This document shows, one piece after another, positions 1 to 5,703 of a DNA stretch of 14,558 bases. Source of the stretch: Betaproteobacteria bacterium (GTDB taxonomy: Bacteria > Pseudomonadota > Gammaproteobacteria > Burkholderiales > Ferrovaceae); contig JAGWPH010000114.1 of assembly GCA_028870615.1 (NCBI GenBank), positions 1 to 14,558 of the forward strand, written 5' to 3'. Position numbers and translations under genes: made by a program. How positions within the stretch are numbered: position 1 is the first letter of the stretch; each line of letters opens with the position of its first letter. The notes under the pieces were generated by a model. The model worked only from the letters and a program-made list of their open reading frames with translations. It was not told the origin of the DNA and ran no database searches.

Positions 1-44
1 CACGAACCCCCGCGAACACGCGGGAACTGGAGCGATCGGACAAC

Positions 45-77
45 AAAAAACCCCAACCGAGAACGGTTGAGGTTTCA
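45..77. terminator. Terminator-like hairpin, hipA-distal
   Basis: A run of six A is followed by CAACCG (54-59), loop AGAA, CGGTTG (64-69), one mismatch, two further G-C pairs (51-52 with 71-72) and TTT. With A-run on one side and T-run on the other it could terminate in either direction, including transcripts leaving hipA on the minus strand. A diverged copy lies at 3287-3316. Confidence 0.5.
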
Positions 78-101
78 TTATTGGTGGTGGGATGATACCC
101 C
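45..101 (+). repeat. Copy A of a diverged direct repeat
   Basis: Aligns by eye with 3287-3342: both read A6, then (C)CCAACCGAGA, CGGTTG, TTT, a short A/T stretch, then TGGTGGTG. A weaker match continues for some tens of bases (TTACGC followed by a GCGCT/GCGCTT-TGCGG word in both). The copies are in the same orientation and bracket hipBA, the DUF4236 gene and the regulator remnant. Its role is unknown; duplicated terminator or recombination scar are both possible. Confidence 0.45.
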
Positions 102-308
102 GCATCAAACGTCTATTGAAATTACGCAATTGAAGCGCTGCGGGCTGCTGCGAACCATTGCGAACTCATTCGAAAAGCCTGCCGGATTGTAGACCTGCAA
201 GCAGGTTTTCCAGCCATGCTGGTCGCCGGGAACGTGCATCAAACCCGTCTGCCTTTCAGTGCCAGTTCAATTCCGAATCCGGAATCGAACCCGCGTCCGC
301 ATAGTGGT

Positions 309-1586
309 TCAAACGGAGGGTTCGGCGGCGAGGTCGGTGAGCCTCCGAATCGTCAGGGCACAGCGTTGTTCAATCAAGGTATTGATTTGCTCAACCAGGG
401 CATTGCCAGTAAAACTGTGTCCGGGGTTAGACTGGAGCTTGCGCGCCGTCGCTGGCAGTGACTTTGCCATTTCCAGAATTCGCCGTTTGGCCTGAGCCTT
501 GGTAAAGCCTACACCTTCGGCGAATTGCTCCCAGTGACGCGCCTGGACTTCGCTGAACTTGTACTTGCTGCCGATTTTCATCGCCATCTTCTGCGTCAGT
601 GTTGGATACACCGCCGTCGAGAGCGTGTCGTAAAACGGTGCCAGAACGGGGGCTTTGCCTGCGTACAGCAGAGAGAAATTCTTGGCGTGCGCATCATGAT
701 TGCCGATCAGCGTATTAAAGATCACGTAGTCGAGCAGCCGCAGGACTTGGGGCGCACTGGGGCGGGTCGCACTGCGCACCAGATCAAAACACTGCGCCAG
801 ATCCGGACCACCTTCATTCTGGTACTTCATTTCGGGCACCACGCCCAGCGCCTGGCAGAAGTCCTCTTGATGAAGGCGTTGTCGGTACCCCTGGGCATCA
901 ATCAGTCGGTCGTAGCGCTCAACCAGCAGAAACGAGCGATCCAATACCTGGTGAATTTTTGATTTTGCTGGCTTGAGCTGCATGGCCTCAGCCAGTGCCA
1001 TGCAAAATCCTTCGTTGATCACGCTGTCGTCCATGGCGTAGATGGCCGGTTTCAGGATGTGGGAGCTAGGCGTGGCGTTGAGGGGCAGCCCGATGCGCGC
1101 ACCATCGAAAACCACTGGCAACTTGTCTTGGACACCAGCCAAGGAAAGCCGCAAGCCGTCTTTGCCTGCCAGCATGGGGCGACGCGGCAATTCATCCAGG
1201 ATGGCAACGACTTCCTCGTCGCTCAGCCATTGAACGTCATCGCTGTGGGTCAGCACGGGCAAAGGCTGCCCCGGCTCAAGGAACGTCACAGCCCCCGCGC
1301 ATTCACCGCCGATGTGATCCAGCAGCGCAAAGTCGTTCTGTCCAGACACCTGAAACTGCTGCGCAATCAGGCGGCGCATCTGCCCTTCGGGTAGAAGACC
1401 AGCAAAGAAGGGGCGCGTTTTGCGATCGTCGAACGGCTCCGCTTGCAGGGGCAGCGAGGCGGACAAGGTAATGGTGTCTTTGTGTGACAGCCAATCGGGT
1501 GCGTAGCAAAAATTTAGTCGTCCATCGACCAGGGCCAACGTGCCGACCCGATCGGCGAAAAGCCAGACTTCCAGCTCATGCCCCAT
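309..1586 (-). CDS. hipA: HipA-family serine/threonine kinase toxin
   Basis: This is the toxin of a HipBA type II toxin-antitoxin pair. Family members phosphorylate cytoplasmic targets such as glutamyl-tRNA synthetase, halting translation. I start it at 1586 (MGHELEVW) because this overlaps the hipB stop by 11 bp; an in-frame start at 1619 would add 11 residues. The 425-residue product is close to the 440 of E. coli HipA. In this numbering it shows an N-terminal subdomain (about 1-100), the SLAGVQDK loop at about 148-155 whose Ser148 matches the autophosphorylated Ser150 of E. coli HipA, SSHILKP (about 174-180), HQEDF, the catalytic GNHDAHAKN with Asp298, and the metal-binding FYDTLS with Asp320. 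No key residue is missing, so it is probably active. It is co-transcribed with hipB and presumably repressed by HipB at the palindromes upstream. Confidence 0.93.
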   Translation of the reverse strand: MGHELEVWLFADRVGTLALVDGRLNFCYAPDWLSHKDTITLSASLPLQAEPFDDRKTRPFFAGLLPEGQMRRLIAQQFQVSGQNDFALLDHIGGECAGAVTFLEPGQPLPVLTHSDDVQWLSDEEVVAILDELPRRPMLAGKDGLRLSLAGVQDKLPVVFDGARIGLPLNATPSSHILKPAIYAMDDSVINEGFCMALAEAMQLKPAKSKIHQVLDRSFLLVERYDRLIDAQGYRQRLHQEDFCQALGVVPEMKYQNEGGPDLAQCFDLVRSATRPSAPQVLRLLDYVIFNTLIGNHDAHAKNFSLLYAGKAPVLAPFYDTLSTAVYPTLTQKMAMKIGSKYKFSEVQARHWEQFAEGVGFTKAQAKRRILEMAKSLPATARKLQSNPGHSFTGNALVEQINTLIEQRCALTIRRLTDLAAEPSV

Positions 1587-1836
1587 GGTTGTCACCTTCA
1601 CGTTGATTGTTGGCTGCAACAGATGGCAATCCGATCAGGTGAACCTCACCACCCAGGGCATCAATGACCCGCAGCACATTTTCCAGTCGCAAGGTGGGCT
1701 TGCCTGCTTCAAGATCGACAATGAAGCGCGCACCCACTCCAGCCGCCAGCGCCAACTGGGGCTGGGTCAGCCCGAGCTGCTTGCGAGCGGCACGCAGTGC
1801 ATCGCCGAGTTGTTGAGGTGATCGAATGGATGTCAT
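1576..1836 (-). CDS. hipB: HipB-like XRE-family antitoxin and repressor
   Basis: An 86-residue protein with a helix-turn-helix of the XRE/Cro type at about residues 8-62, including LRAARKQLGLTQ, LALAAGVG and FIVDLEAGKPT, the standard signature. It precedes and overlaps hipA, the usual antitoxin-first order. HipB proteins bind palindromic operators as dimers and neutralise HipA by forming a HipBA-DNA complex. Three near-identical palindromes lie just upstream and the first overlaps the predicted start of transcription, which fits autorepression. No good Shine-Dalgarno is seen before the ATG. The C-terminal tail (ANNQREGDNHGA) is hydrophilic, like the flexible degron tail of other HipB proteins. 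Confidence 0.92.
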   Translation of the reverse strand: MTSIRSPQQLGDALRAARKQLGLTQPQLALAAGVGARFIVDLEAGKPTLRLENVLRVIDALGGEVHLIGLPSVAANNQREGDNHGA

Positions 1837-1847
1837 GGCTTGCTCAG

Positions 1848-1863
1848 TTTCCCGTTCGGGAAA
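1848..1863. promoter_or_regulatory. HipB operator O1
   Basis: TTTCCCGTTCGGGAAA, an inverted repeat 12 bp upstream of the hipB start codon, overlapping the predicted -10 region. E. coli HipB recognises TATCC-N8-GGATA palindromes; the sequence here differs but the layout is the same. Confidence 0.75.
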
Positions 1864-1891
1864 TTATCATCCACAACTGGACTATGTGCAA
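1863..1891 (-). promoter_or_regulatory. Predicted hipBA promoter
   Basis: On the minus strand a -35-like TTGCAC (plus coordinates 1886-1891) and a -10-like GATAAT (1863-1868, five of six consensus) are separated by 17 bp. The -10 box touches operator O1 and the -35 lies between O1 and O2, so HipB bound at O1 would block polymerase. The -35 is weak. Confidence 0.5.
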
Positions 1892-1897
1892 GCGATA

Positions 1898-1913
1898 TTT
1901 CCCGATCGGGAAT
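1898..1913. promoter_or_regulatory. HipB operator O2
   Basis: Core palindrome TTCCCGATCGGGAA (1899-1912), centred exactly 50 bp from the centre of O1 and just upstream of the predicted -35 box. Confidence 0.75.
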
Positions 1914-1947
1914 TTTTAGTGTGATTAGGGCATGATTCGGCCTTTTG

Positions 1948-1963
1948 TTTCCCGATCGGGAAA
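1948..1963. promoter_or_regulatory. HipB operator O3
   Basis: TTTCCCGATCGGGAAA, a perfect 16-bp palindrome, centred exactly 50 bp from O2. Confidence 0.72.
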
Positions 1964-2222
1964 TAAAGGCGGCTCTCGATTCCAAATTAACACCCATTCA
2001 CATCCAATGTGGCGCAGTTCGCCAGTCGCATGCCCGAACCGCGCCACTAAATTTTCTTTGCGGAGAAGATGTCTCAGATTCTTGCCAGCTGAAAAACGTA
2101 CCGCGGCGGGGTCCCGAATAGTACGCGAAAAGCCGCGTCAATGCTTAATCTGCGCTAACCTGCTTTTGGATATGCCCCCGATTATGCCCCCAAGCATTCA
2201 AGGCCGCCCCGGTTATGCCGCC
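1964..2222. other. Non-coding stretch with integrase-flank-like ATGCCCCC repeats
   Basis: No gene is supported; the plus-strand open frame 1932-2306 has no ribosome site and a composition unlike a protein. It contains two copies of TATGCCCCC separated by three bases at about 2171-2191. From general memory, such G/C-run repeats are common beside tyrosine recombinase genes of genomic islands, so this may be a scar of a lost integrase; that is a weak inference. TTCGACAAGCTCAG at 2241-2254 resembles a common dispersed REP-type core. Confidence 0.3.
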
Positions 2223-2300
2223 TCAAAACTCCCTTTCACATTCGACAAGCTCAGCGCGCCATATCACCAGCACGATCACCGCAATGACCACCAGCCAACC
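2223..2300 (-). pseudogene. In-frame continuation of the DUF4236 gene after TGA, with membrane helix
   Basis: After the TGA at 2301-2303 the frame reads GWLVVIAVIVLVIWRA then ELVECEREF and a second TGA at 2223-2225. Fourteen consecutive mostly aliphatic residues flanked by Trp, ending in a basic residue, look like a real transmembrane segment rather than chance. The end of this frame (about 2241-2254) coincides with a REP-like word, so the true terminus may also be disturbed. It could be a recent nonsense mutation, a sequencing error or stop-codon readthrough. Confidence 0.5.
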
Positions 2301-2537
2301 TCATAATAAGGTAACGCGCCGGGGTGTCTGTGCATCGCCTTGTGGTTTGGGTGTGCGGCTTAAAGTCTCGCTGTAGCTCAGGCCGGTGCCGGGCAGTCCA
2401 ACAGTCATTTTAACCTTGTCGTCCTTCAGGTTGACAGTCAGCCCCTTGCCGCCAATGGATGTACTCACGCCGGACTTGCTCACATTGAACCATAAGCCCG
2501 GCAGAATCTTGATGCGCCTGCGAAAACGTAGTCCCAT
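2301..2537 (-). CDS. DUF4236 protein lacking its C-terminal membrane tail
   Basis: The N-terminus MGLRFRRRIKILPG, followed by WFNVSKSGVSTSIGGKG, LTVNLKD and TVGLPGTGLSYSE, is the DUF4236 signature; function is unknown. I start at 2537 because family members begin MG(F/L)RFRR and a GGG precedes the ATG by a few bases; an upstream ATG at 2561 would add 8 residues. The 78-residue product stops at TGA 2301-2303. The same frame continues without a break to 2223 and encodes GWLVVIAVIVLVIWRA, a clear membrane segment. DUF4236 proteins often carry a C-terminal membrane helix, so this TGA has probably removed the anchor. The gene is a small passenger between hipBA and a gene remnant. Confidence 0.75.
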   Translation of the reverse strand: MGLRFRRRIKILPGLWFNVSKSGVSTSIGGKGLTVNLKDDKVKMTVGLPGTGLSYSETLSRTPKPQGDAQTPRRVTLL

Positions 2538-2674
2538 GTCCCTGCCCACCGTTGATGCCATACCATACCGCTGTTAAGCCATTGCGGCTAGAATCAGAGG
2601 TGGCTCCGCTTGGTTGGACAGTATTTTCCATTTTTTAAGTGGAAGCCTCGCGGTTGATACCTACGCTGCTTTGA

Positions 2675-3130
2675 GCTCTGCCCACCAATTCCGGTGTTGC
2701 ACAGGAGGAAATCGAGGAAGGCTTCCAAGTGACCCAAGGTGTGTCCTTGGGGGATGCTGGCGATGTCGCTGATCGACGCGCTCTAAACGAGTGCAAGCAG
2801 CAAGCGCATGAGCTGTTTGGAGAAATGGAAGAAGCACGTGAGCGTGGCGACCACGCCCGTATTGAGGAAATCGAGAAGGAGATGGCCGTCTTGCTCCAGT
2901 ACATCGAGAGCGGCAAGGGTCTCGGCGGGCGACAGCGCAAGACCGGTGACAAGCGCAAAAACGTCCGCGACGCCTTCCGTAACGCCGTCGACCGAGCCAT
3001 CAAGCAGGTCGAGAAGTACGACAAGCCGCTGGCCCAGCACCTGAAGGATTCGATCAAACTCGGCAACGAGGCTGTCTACCGGCCGGGGATGCCCATCACT
3101 TGGGACGTCCGGCCCATCGTGAATTCGTAG
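2675..3130 (+). pseudogene. C-terminal remnant of a larger multidomain protein
   Basis: The frame is open from 2675, just after a TGA, to the TAG ending at 3130, with no ATG; GTG at 2729 would give 133 residues. The protein is highly charged and helical (EEIEEG, LFGEMEEARERGDHARIEEIEKEMA), then KNVRDAFRNAVDRAIKQVEK, PLAQHLKDSIKLGN and VYRPG. I recall this pattern, a coiled-coil followed by V..AI..AI..IE..P.L..HL..S...G....Y.P, as the C-terminal end of long bacterial regulators or ATPases, but cannot name the parent. AGGAGG at 2703-2708 is 20 bp from the GTG, too far for normal use. Most likely a decayed gene fragment; a small stand-alone protein is possible. Confidence 0.45.
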
Positions 3131-3286
3131 CATCGTTCCTGGGCCGAGTCGCCCGCGTGAAGGCGCTTTCCATGACGAACAAGCAGCCGGAATCCCGCGT
3201 CATTGCTGGAGGGCGCGCGGCGGCGTCCTTCGCAGAAACAGAGAACGGAAAACCGCCCGGAACCAAGCAGTTCGGGGTGGCGGGCG

Positions 3287-3316
3287 AAAAAAGCCAACCG
3301 AGAGCGGTTGGTTTTC
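3287..3316. terminator. Bidirectional terminator-like hairpin
   Basis: Six A, then CCAACCG (3294-3300), loop AGAG, CGGTTGG (3305-3311), then TTTT. A perfect 7-bp stem with A-run and T-run on opposite sides can act in both directions. It would stop transcription leaving the remnant gene. Confidence 0.6.
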
Positions 3317-3342
3317 TAAATAATGGTGGTGTAATCGCCACC
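3287..3342 (+). repeat. Copy B of a diverged direct repeat
   Basis: Related to 45-101 in the same orientation (hairpin with CAACCGAGA and CGGTTG, T-run, then TGGTGGTG). The hairpin is better paired here than in copy A, while copy A has compensating extra G-C pairs, suggesting the structure matters. Confidence 0.45.
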
Positions 3343-3493
3343 TGGTTCAAACCGTGTCTGTTACGCGCTTGCGGAAATGTGCGGATTGGAGAGGAACATT
3401 GTGGAATCATGTTATTCACGACTTTGTCGCCCTGGATTCAGCTATCTTGGACAGCAGCATCGGAAAATATTCTTCTGGACGAATTGCGTCATT

Positions 3494-3519
3494 TGTACTA
3501 ACATAGAGGCTATCGTACA
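3494..3519. promoter_or_regulatory. Putative operator of the DUF1778-GNAT pair
   Basis: Inverted half-sites TGTAC (3494-3498) and GTACA (3515-3519) are separated by 16 bp, 18 bp upstream of the antitoxin start. A -10-like TAACAT (3499-3504) lies between them, so a bound ribbon-helix-helix repressor would cover the promoter. A CTGGAC at 3475-3480 could be its -35 (18-bp spacer). Confidence 0.45.
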
Positions 3520-3536
3520 TCTAAAGGAAAATTATC

Positions 3537-3821
3537 ATGACGGCCACTACCACCGCTCGTTCGGCCCGGCTCGGCCTGCGCGCGACACCTGAACAAGAAA
3601 CCGTTCTGCGTCGCGCCGCCGAGGTTGCACACAAGTCGTTAACTGATTTCATTCTTGATGCCGCTTACCAGGCGGCCGAACACACATTGCTTGACCAGCG
3701 ATTGTTTATGGTTTCCGGCAGCCAATACCAAGCGCTCCTGGAAATGCTGGATCGGCCGGAGTCTGACAACCCGGGCCTGGCTAATCTGTTCTCCCGACGT
3801 CCGGTGTGGTCCAAAAAATGA
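3537..3821 (+). CDS. DUF1778 ribbon-helix-helix antitoxin (TacA-like)
   Basis: A 94-residue protein with the ribbon-helix-helix fold of DUF1778 antitoxins: a strand RSARLGLRATPEQ, then helices covering ETVLRRAAEVAHKSLTDFILDAAYQAAEHTL (about residues 20-51). The C-terminal part (LEMLDRPESDNPGLANLF) is the type of segment that wraps and blocks the paired acetyltransferase toxin. AAGGA at 3524-3528 is correctly placed before the ATG. Its stop overlaps the toxin start as ATGA, indicating translational coupling. It probably represses its own promoter through the TGTAC/GTACA half-sites. Confidence 0.9.
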   Translation: MTATTTARSARLGLRATPEQETVLRRAAEVAHKSLTDFILDAAYQAAEHTLLDQRLFMVSGSQYQALLEMLDRPESDNPGLANLFSRRPVWSKK

Positions 3822-4324
3822 GTCTATCGGCACCACAGCCACTGGATGCGCATCATCGGCTGGAAGAATTTGACTGCGGAAAGCCGGCTCTCACCGACTG
3901 GCTGTCGAGCCACGCACGTCAAGCTCAAGGTAGTGGTTCAGCGAGAACGTTCGTCGTTTGCGATGGGGACCGCGTCGCCGGCTATTTCAGTTTGACTGTT
4001 GGCCAGATCGACACGCTCGAGGCTCCCGAGCGGATTCGTCGTGGGATGGGCCAGTACCCGATTCCACTGGTCATTCTGGCGAGGCTTGCTGTCGATCTCG
4101 ACTACCAAAAGCAGGGTATTGGTTTCAGCATGCTGCAAGACGCTATCCGCCGAACGATTGCGATTGCTGATCAAGCTGGCATCCGGGCTCTGCTGACACA
4201 CCCCATCGACGAAGACGCCGAGGCTTTTTATCGTCGTTTTGGCTTTGAGTCCACACCAGCGCACGAACGGCAACTGATTCTGCTGCTCAAGGATGCGCGG
4301 CGTTTTGCTGGAACAGCGCAATAA
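3818..4324 (+). CDS. GNAT-family acetyltransferase toxin (TacT-like)
   Basis: A 168-residue GCN5-related N-acetyltransferase. Toxins of this group acetylate the amino group of aminoacylated tRNAs and block translation. The start at 3818 overlaps the antitoxin stop by 4 bp (ATGA); a GTG at 3806 is open but less likely. Visible features are FDCGKPALTDWL near the N-terminus, the strand FVVCDGDRVAGYFSL, the ARLAVD strand followed by the acetyl-CoA loop QKQGIG (97-102), and AFYRRFGF with Tyr138, the usual catalytic position. All are typical of TacT/AtaT-like toxins paired with DUF1778 antitoxins, and the gene seems intact. Confidence 0.9.
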   Translation: MSLSAPQPLDAHHRLEEFDCGKPALTDWLSSHARQAQGSGSARTFVVCDGDRVAGYFSLTVGQIDTLEAPERIRRGMGQYPIPLVILARLAVDLDYQKQGIGFSMLQDAIRRTIAIADQAGIRALLTHPIDEDAEAFYRRFGFESTPAHERQLILLLKDARRFAGTAQ

Positions 4325-4395
4325 AATCGAACGGGCGCAGGCATAGGTGAAACAGGTTTGACCGCATGAACTACGCCACCTAACTAGTGGGGGGA

Positions 4396-5436
4396 TTACC
4401 CGGCAGGCGCTGTTGCCTTTGCGCGTTCGATCATTCTTTTGACTTCTGAATTTGTCTTATAGGGTATAAGTTCAATATTCGGATGTGTTCTTGTAAATAT
4501 CCTGAAAATTTCATCGGCAAATGCTTGCCCAATTGTGTCTACGCCTTCGAAATTCAACATTACTGTTTTGAATAGTTCTACCCGCGCAAGAAGTCGTTTT
4601 GCCTGTGATCTTGAAATAAGCTTATCGTTACCATATTGGGCCAGTTTTACTGGAACTACTGTTTTATTGAATCCATAATCTTCGCCAGAAGAATATTGGT
4701 CGAATATTTTCTTTGCTGTTCTAGCGGTATGGTTATGCAATTCCATCCATACCCACGTTCCGTTTCGAAATTGATCACGTTCCAAAATCCAATCTTCTTT
4801 TTGAGCAAACTTATGTAAAAAATAGACACCTCCCGATAGGATGTCAAAGTTATCGAACATTCTTGACGAGAAAAAAATCCCTTCTCCCGTATGGTTATTA
4901 GGGTCAGTAGTCAGTTTGCCCTTGGATAATTCAAGAATTGCATGGCGCTCATCAAGAAGATTTAATTCAGACTGAATCTTTTTGAAGATTCCGATGCCGT
5001 TATCCCAGATAACCATTTCGGTACTCGCTGCCGTTTTTTTAATGTGAACATTAATATCAGCGCTACCCGAATGGTCTATTGCATTGTTGAACATTTCAGT
5101 AAACCCATAATGCCAAATGTTCATCACGTTGTCGGGCATTTGCCCTAGAACAATGGAAATATCGTTTCTCCAGATAACATCTTCAGCAAGCTCAGGTGTC
5201 ATTTGATAATGTCCCTTCCATTCGACCAAAGGACATAACTTATAAGTACGATTTCGAGTTTTTCCAGCTTCGGTCAAAGCACTCTCTGCCATTAGTTTAT
5301 TAAGATGGACATTGACTGCTTGACGCGTTATCCCAAAGTGGTCAGAAGTCACCCTACTGATGTCAGCAGGGTGCTTTTCGACGTGTTCTAAGATAAATCG
5401 CCTTACGTTTTCTCCGCGTTCGCGAACTTTAGTCAT
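4396..5436 (-). CDS. Winged-helix / GHKL-ATPase / STAS-like (DUF4325) fusion protein
   Basis: A 346-residue soluble protein with three parts. Residues 1-70 form a winged helix-turn-helix (VTSDHFGITRQAVNVHLNKLMAE). Residues about 78-240 are a GHKL (HATPase_c) domain with all nucleotide motifs: N box E114 with N117/N118, G1 box DNGIG (145-149), and G2 box TGEGI (183-187). Residues about 285-335 match the STAS-like DUF4325 domain (VMLNFEGVDTIGQAFADEIFRIF). GHKL and STAS modules recall anti-sigma and anti-anti-sigma partners, here fused to a DNA-binding domain, so an ATP-controlled regulator is a reasonable inference; the target is unknown. There is no histidine phosphorylation motif or membrane segment. 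The gene is visibly more A+T-rich than its neighbours, suggesting transfer, and phased TTGACAAT boxes lie upstream. Confidence 0.85.
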   Translation of the reverse strand: MTKVRERGENVRRFILEHVEKHPADISRVTSDHFGITRQAVNVHLNKLMAESALTEAGKTRNRTYKLCPLVEWKGHYQMTPELAEDVIWRNDISIVLGQMPDNVMNIWHYGFTEMFNNAIDHSGSADINVHIKKTAASTEMVIWDNGIGIFKKIQSELNLLDERHAILELSKGKLTTDPNNHTGEGIFFSSRMFDNFDILSGGVYFLHKFAQKEDWILERDQFRNGTWVWMELHNHTARTAKKIFDQYSSGEDYGFNKTVVPVKLAQYGNDKLISRSQAKRLLARVELFKTVMLNFEGVDTIGQAFADEIFRIFTRTHPNIELIPYKTNSEVKRMIERAKATAPAG

Positions 5437-5437
5437 C

Positions 5438-5530
5438 TGACAACGGCTCCATGAGTTATTGTCAACTATTGTTGTTTACATTGTCAATATACGGTAGTAG
5501 TATTGTCAATCATGTGGAAGGCATTGTCAA
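5438..5530 (-). promoter_or_regulatory. Phased TTGACAAT box array upstream of the winged-helix/GHKL gene
   Basis: Four identical copies of TTGACAAT (minus strand) lie at plus coordinates 5458-5465, 5480-5487, 5502-5509 and 5523-5530, starting 22, 22 and 21 bp apart. A fifth, inverted half-site TGACAA is at 5438-5443, 21 bp from the core of the first. Two-turn spacing puts all boxes on one face of the helix. Each box also contains the -35 consensus TTGACA. The likely reader is the winged-helix domain of the adjacent gene, which begins 2 bp from the array. Confidence 0.65.
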
Positions 5531-5601
5531 CCTTCCTAGGAGTGACTGTTGGATCCGAGGTTTCTCTTCGCACATCGGATAAGGCGAGTCCGCGCAGGAA
5601 T

Positions 5602-5617
5602 TGTGATTCCCGGCACA
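5602..5617 (+). promoter_or_regulatory. CRP-like site upstream of the fecR-cyclase operon
   Basis: TGTGATTCCCGGCACA matches TGTGA-N6-TCACA in nine of ten fixed positions. Its centre (5609.5) is 30.5 bp before a -10-like TATGCT at 5640-5645, within 1 bp of the geometry of a class II CRP-activated promoter. Confidence 0.55.
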
Positions 5618-5639
5618 TCCCTGGGGGCTCCAATCGGGG

Positions 5640-5645
5640 TATGCT
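5640..5645 (+). promoter_or_regulatory. Predicted -10 box of the fecR-cyclase operon
   Basis: TATGCT, four of six consensus, with no good -35, as expected of an activator-dependent promoter; transcription would begin near 5651, about 50 bp before the first gene. Confidence 0.4.
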
Positions 5646-5703
5646 GGTTCCAGAATGGGCTATTTCCCGTTTGGGTGGTTTGAGGATTCCATAAGGAAAT
5701 TCA

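Larger units (their letters stand above)
1..308. other. Gene-free left edge with hairpins and CGAAC-like repeats
   Basis: I see no convincing gene here; short open frames at 216-495 lack a ribosome site and run into the 3' end of hipA on the other strand. It contains a perfect 6-bp hairpin at 9-24 (CCCGCG, AACA loop, CGCGGG), the terminator-like element at 45-77, and three loosely repeated (T)GCGAAC/TTCGAA-type words at about 149-176. It lies downstream of hipA and may be the edge of an inserted block. No tRNA gene could be folded from the TTCGA-containing stretch at about 265-300. Confidence 0.5.
3131..3536. other. Gene-poor stretch between remnant and toxin-antitoxin pair
   Basis: No convincing gene. 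It contains repeat copy B with its terminator-like hairpin and, at the right end, the promoter/operator of the DUF1778-GNAT pair. Open frames here (3100-3501, 3377-3592) have no recognisable domains. Confidence 0.5.

Noticed and set aside
149..180. Short CGAAC/TTCGAA repeats as a CRISPR or iteron array
   Set aside because: Only three imperfect words of about 6 bases, without spacers or a repeat long enough for either.
240..305. Possible tRNA 3' half on the minus strand (GGTTCGATTCC)
   Set aside because: The T-arm stem does not pair, there is no acceptor stem and no upstream D or anticodon arm.
1932..2306. 124-residue plus-strand frame
   Set aside because: No Shine-Dalgarno, starts inside the hipBA operator region, no domain seen, and runs antisense to the DUF4236 membrane tail.
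3401..3507. TTG-started frame of 34 codons after GAGAGGA (WNHVIHDFVALDS...)
   Set aside because: Short, TTG start, overlaps the toxin-antitoxin operator and has no recognisable family; probably chance.
4371..4395. CCAC...GTGG hairpin between the convergent GNAT and winged-helix genes as a terminator
   Set aside because: Only a 4-bp stem and no T-run on either strand.
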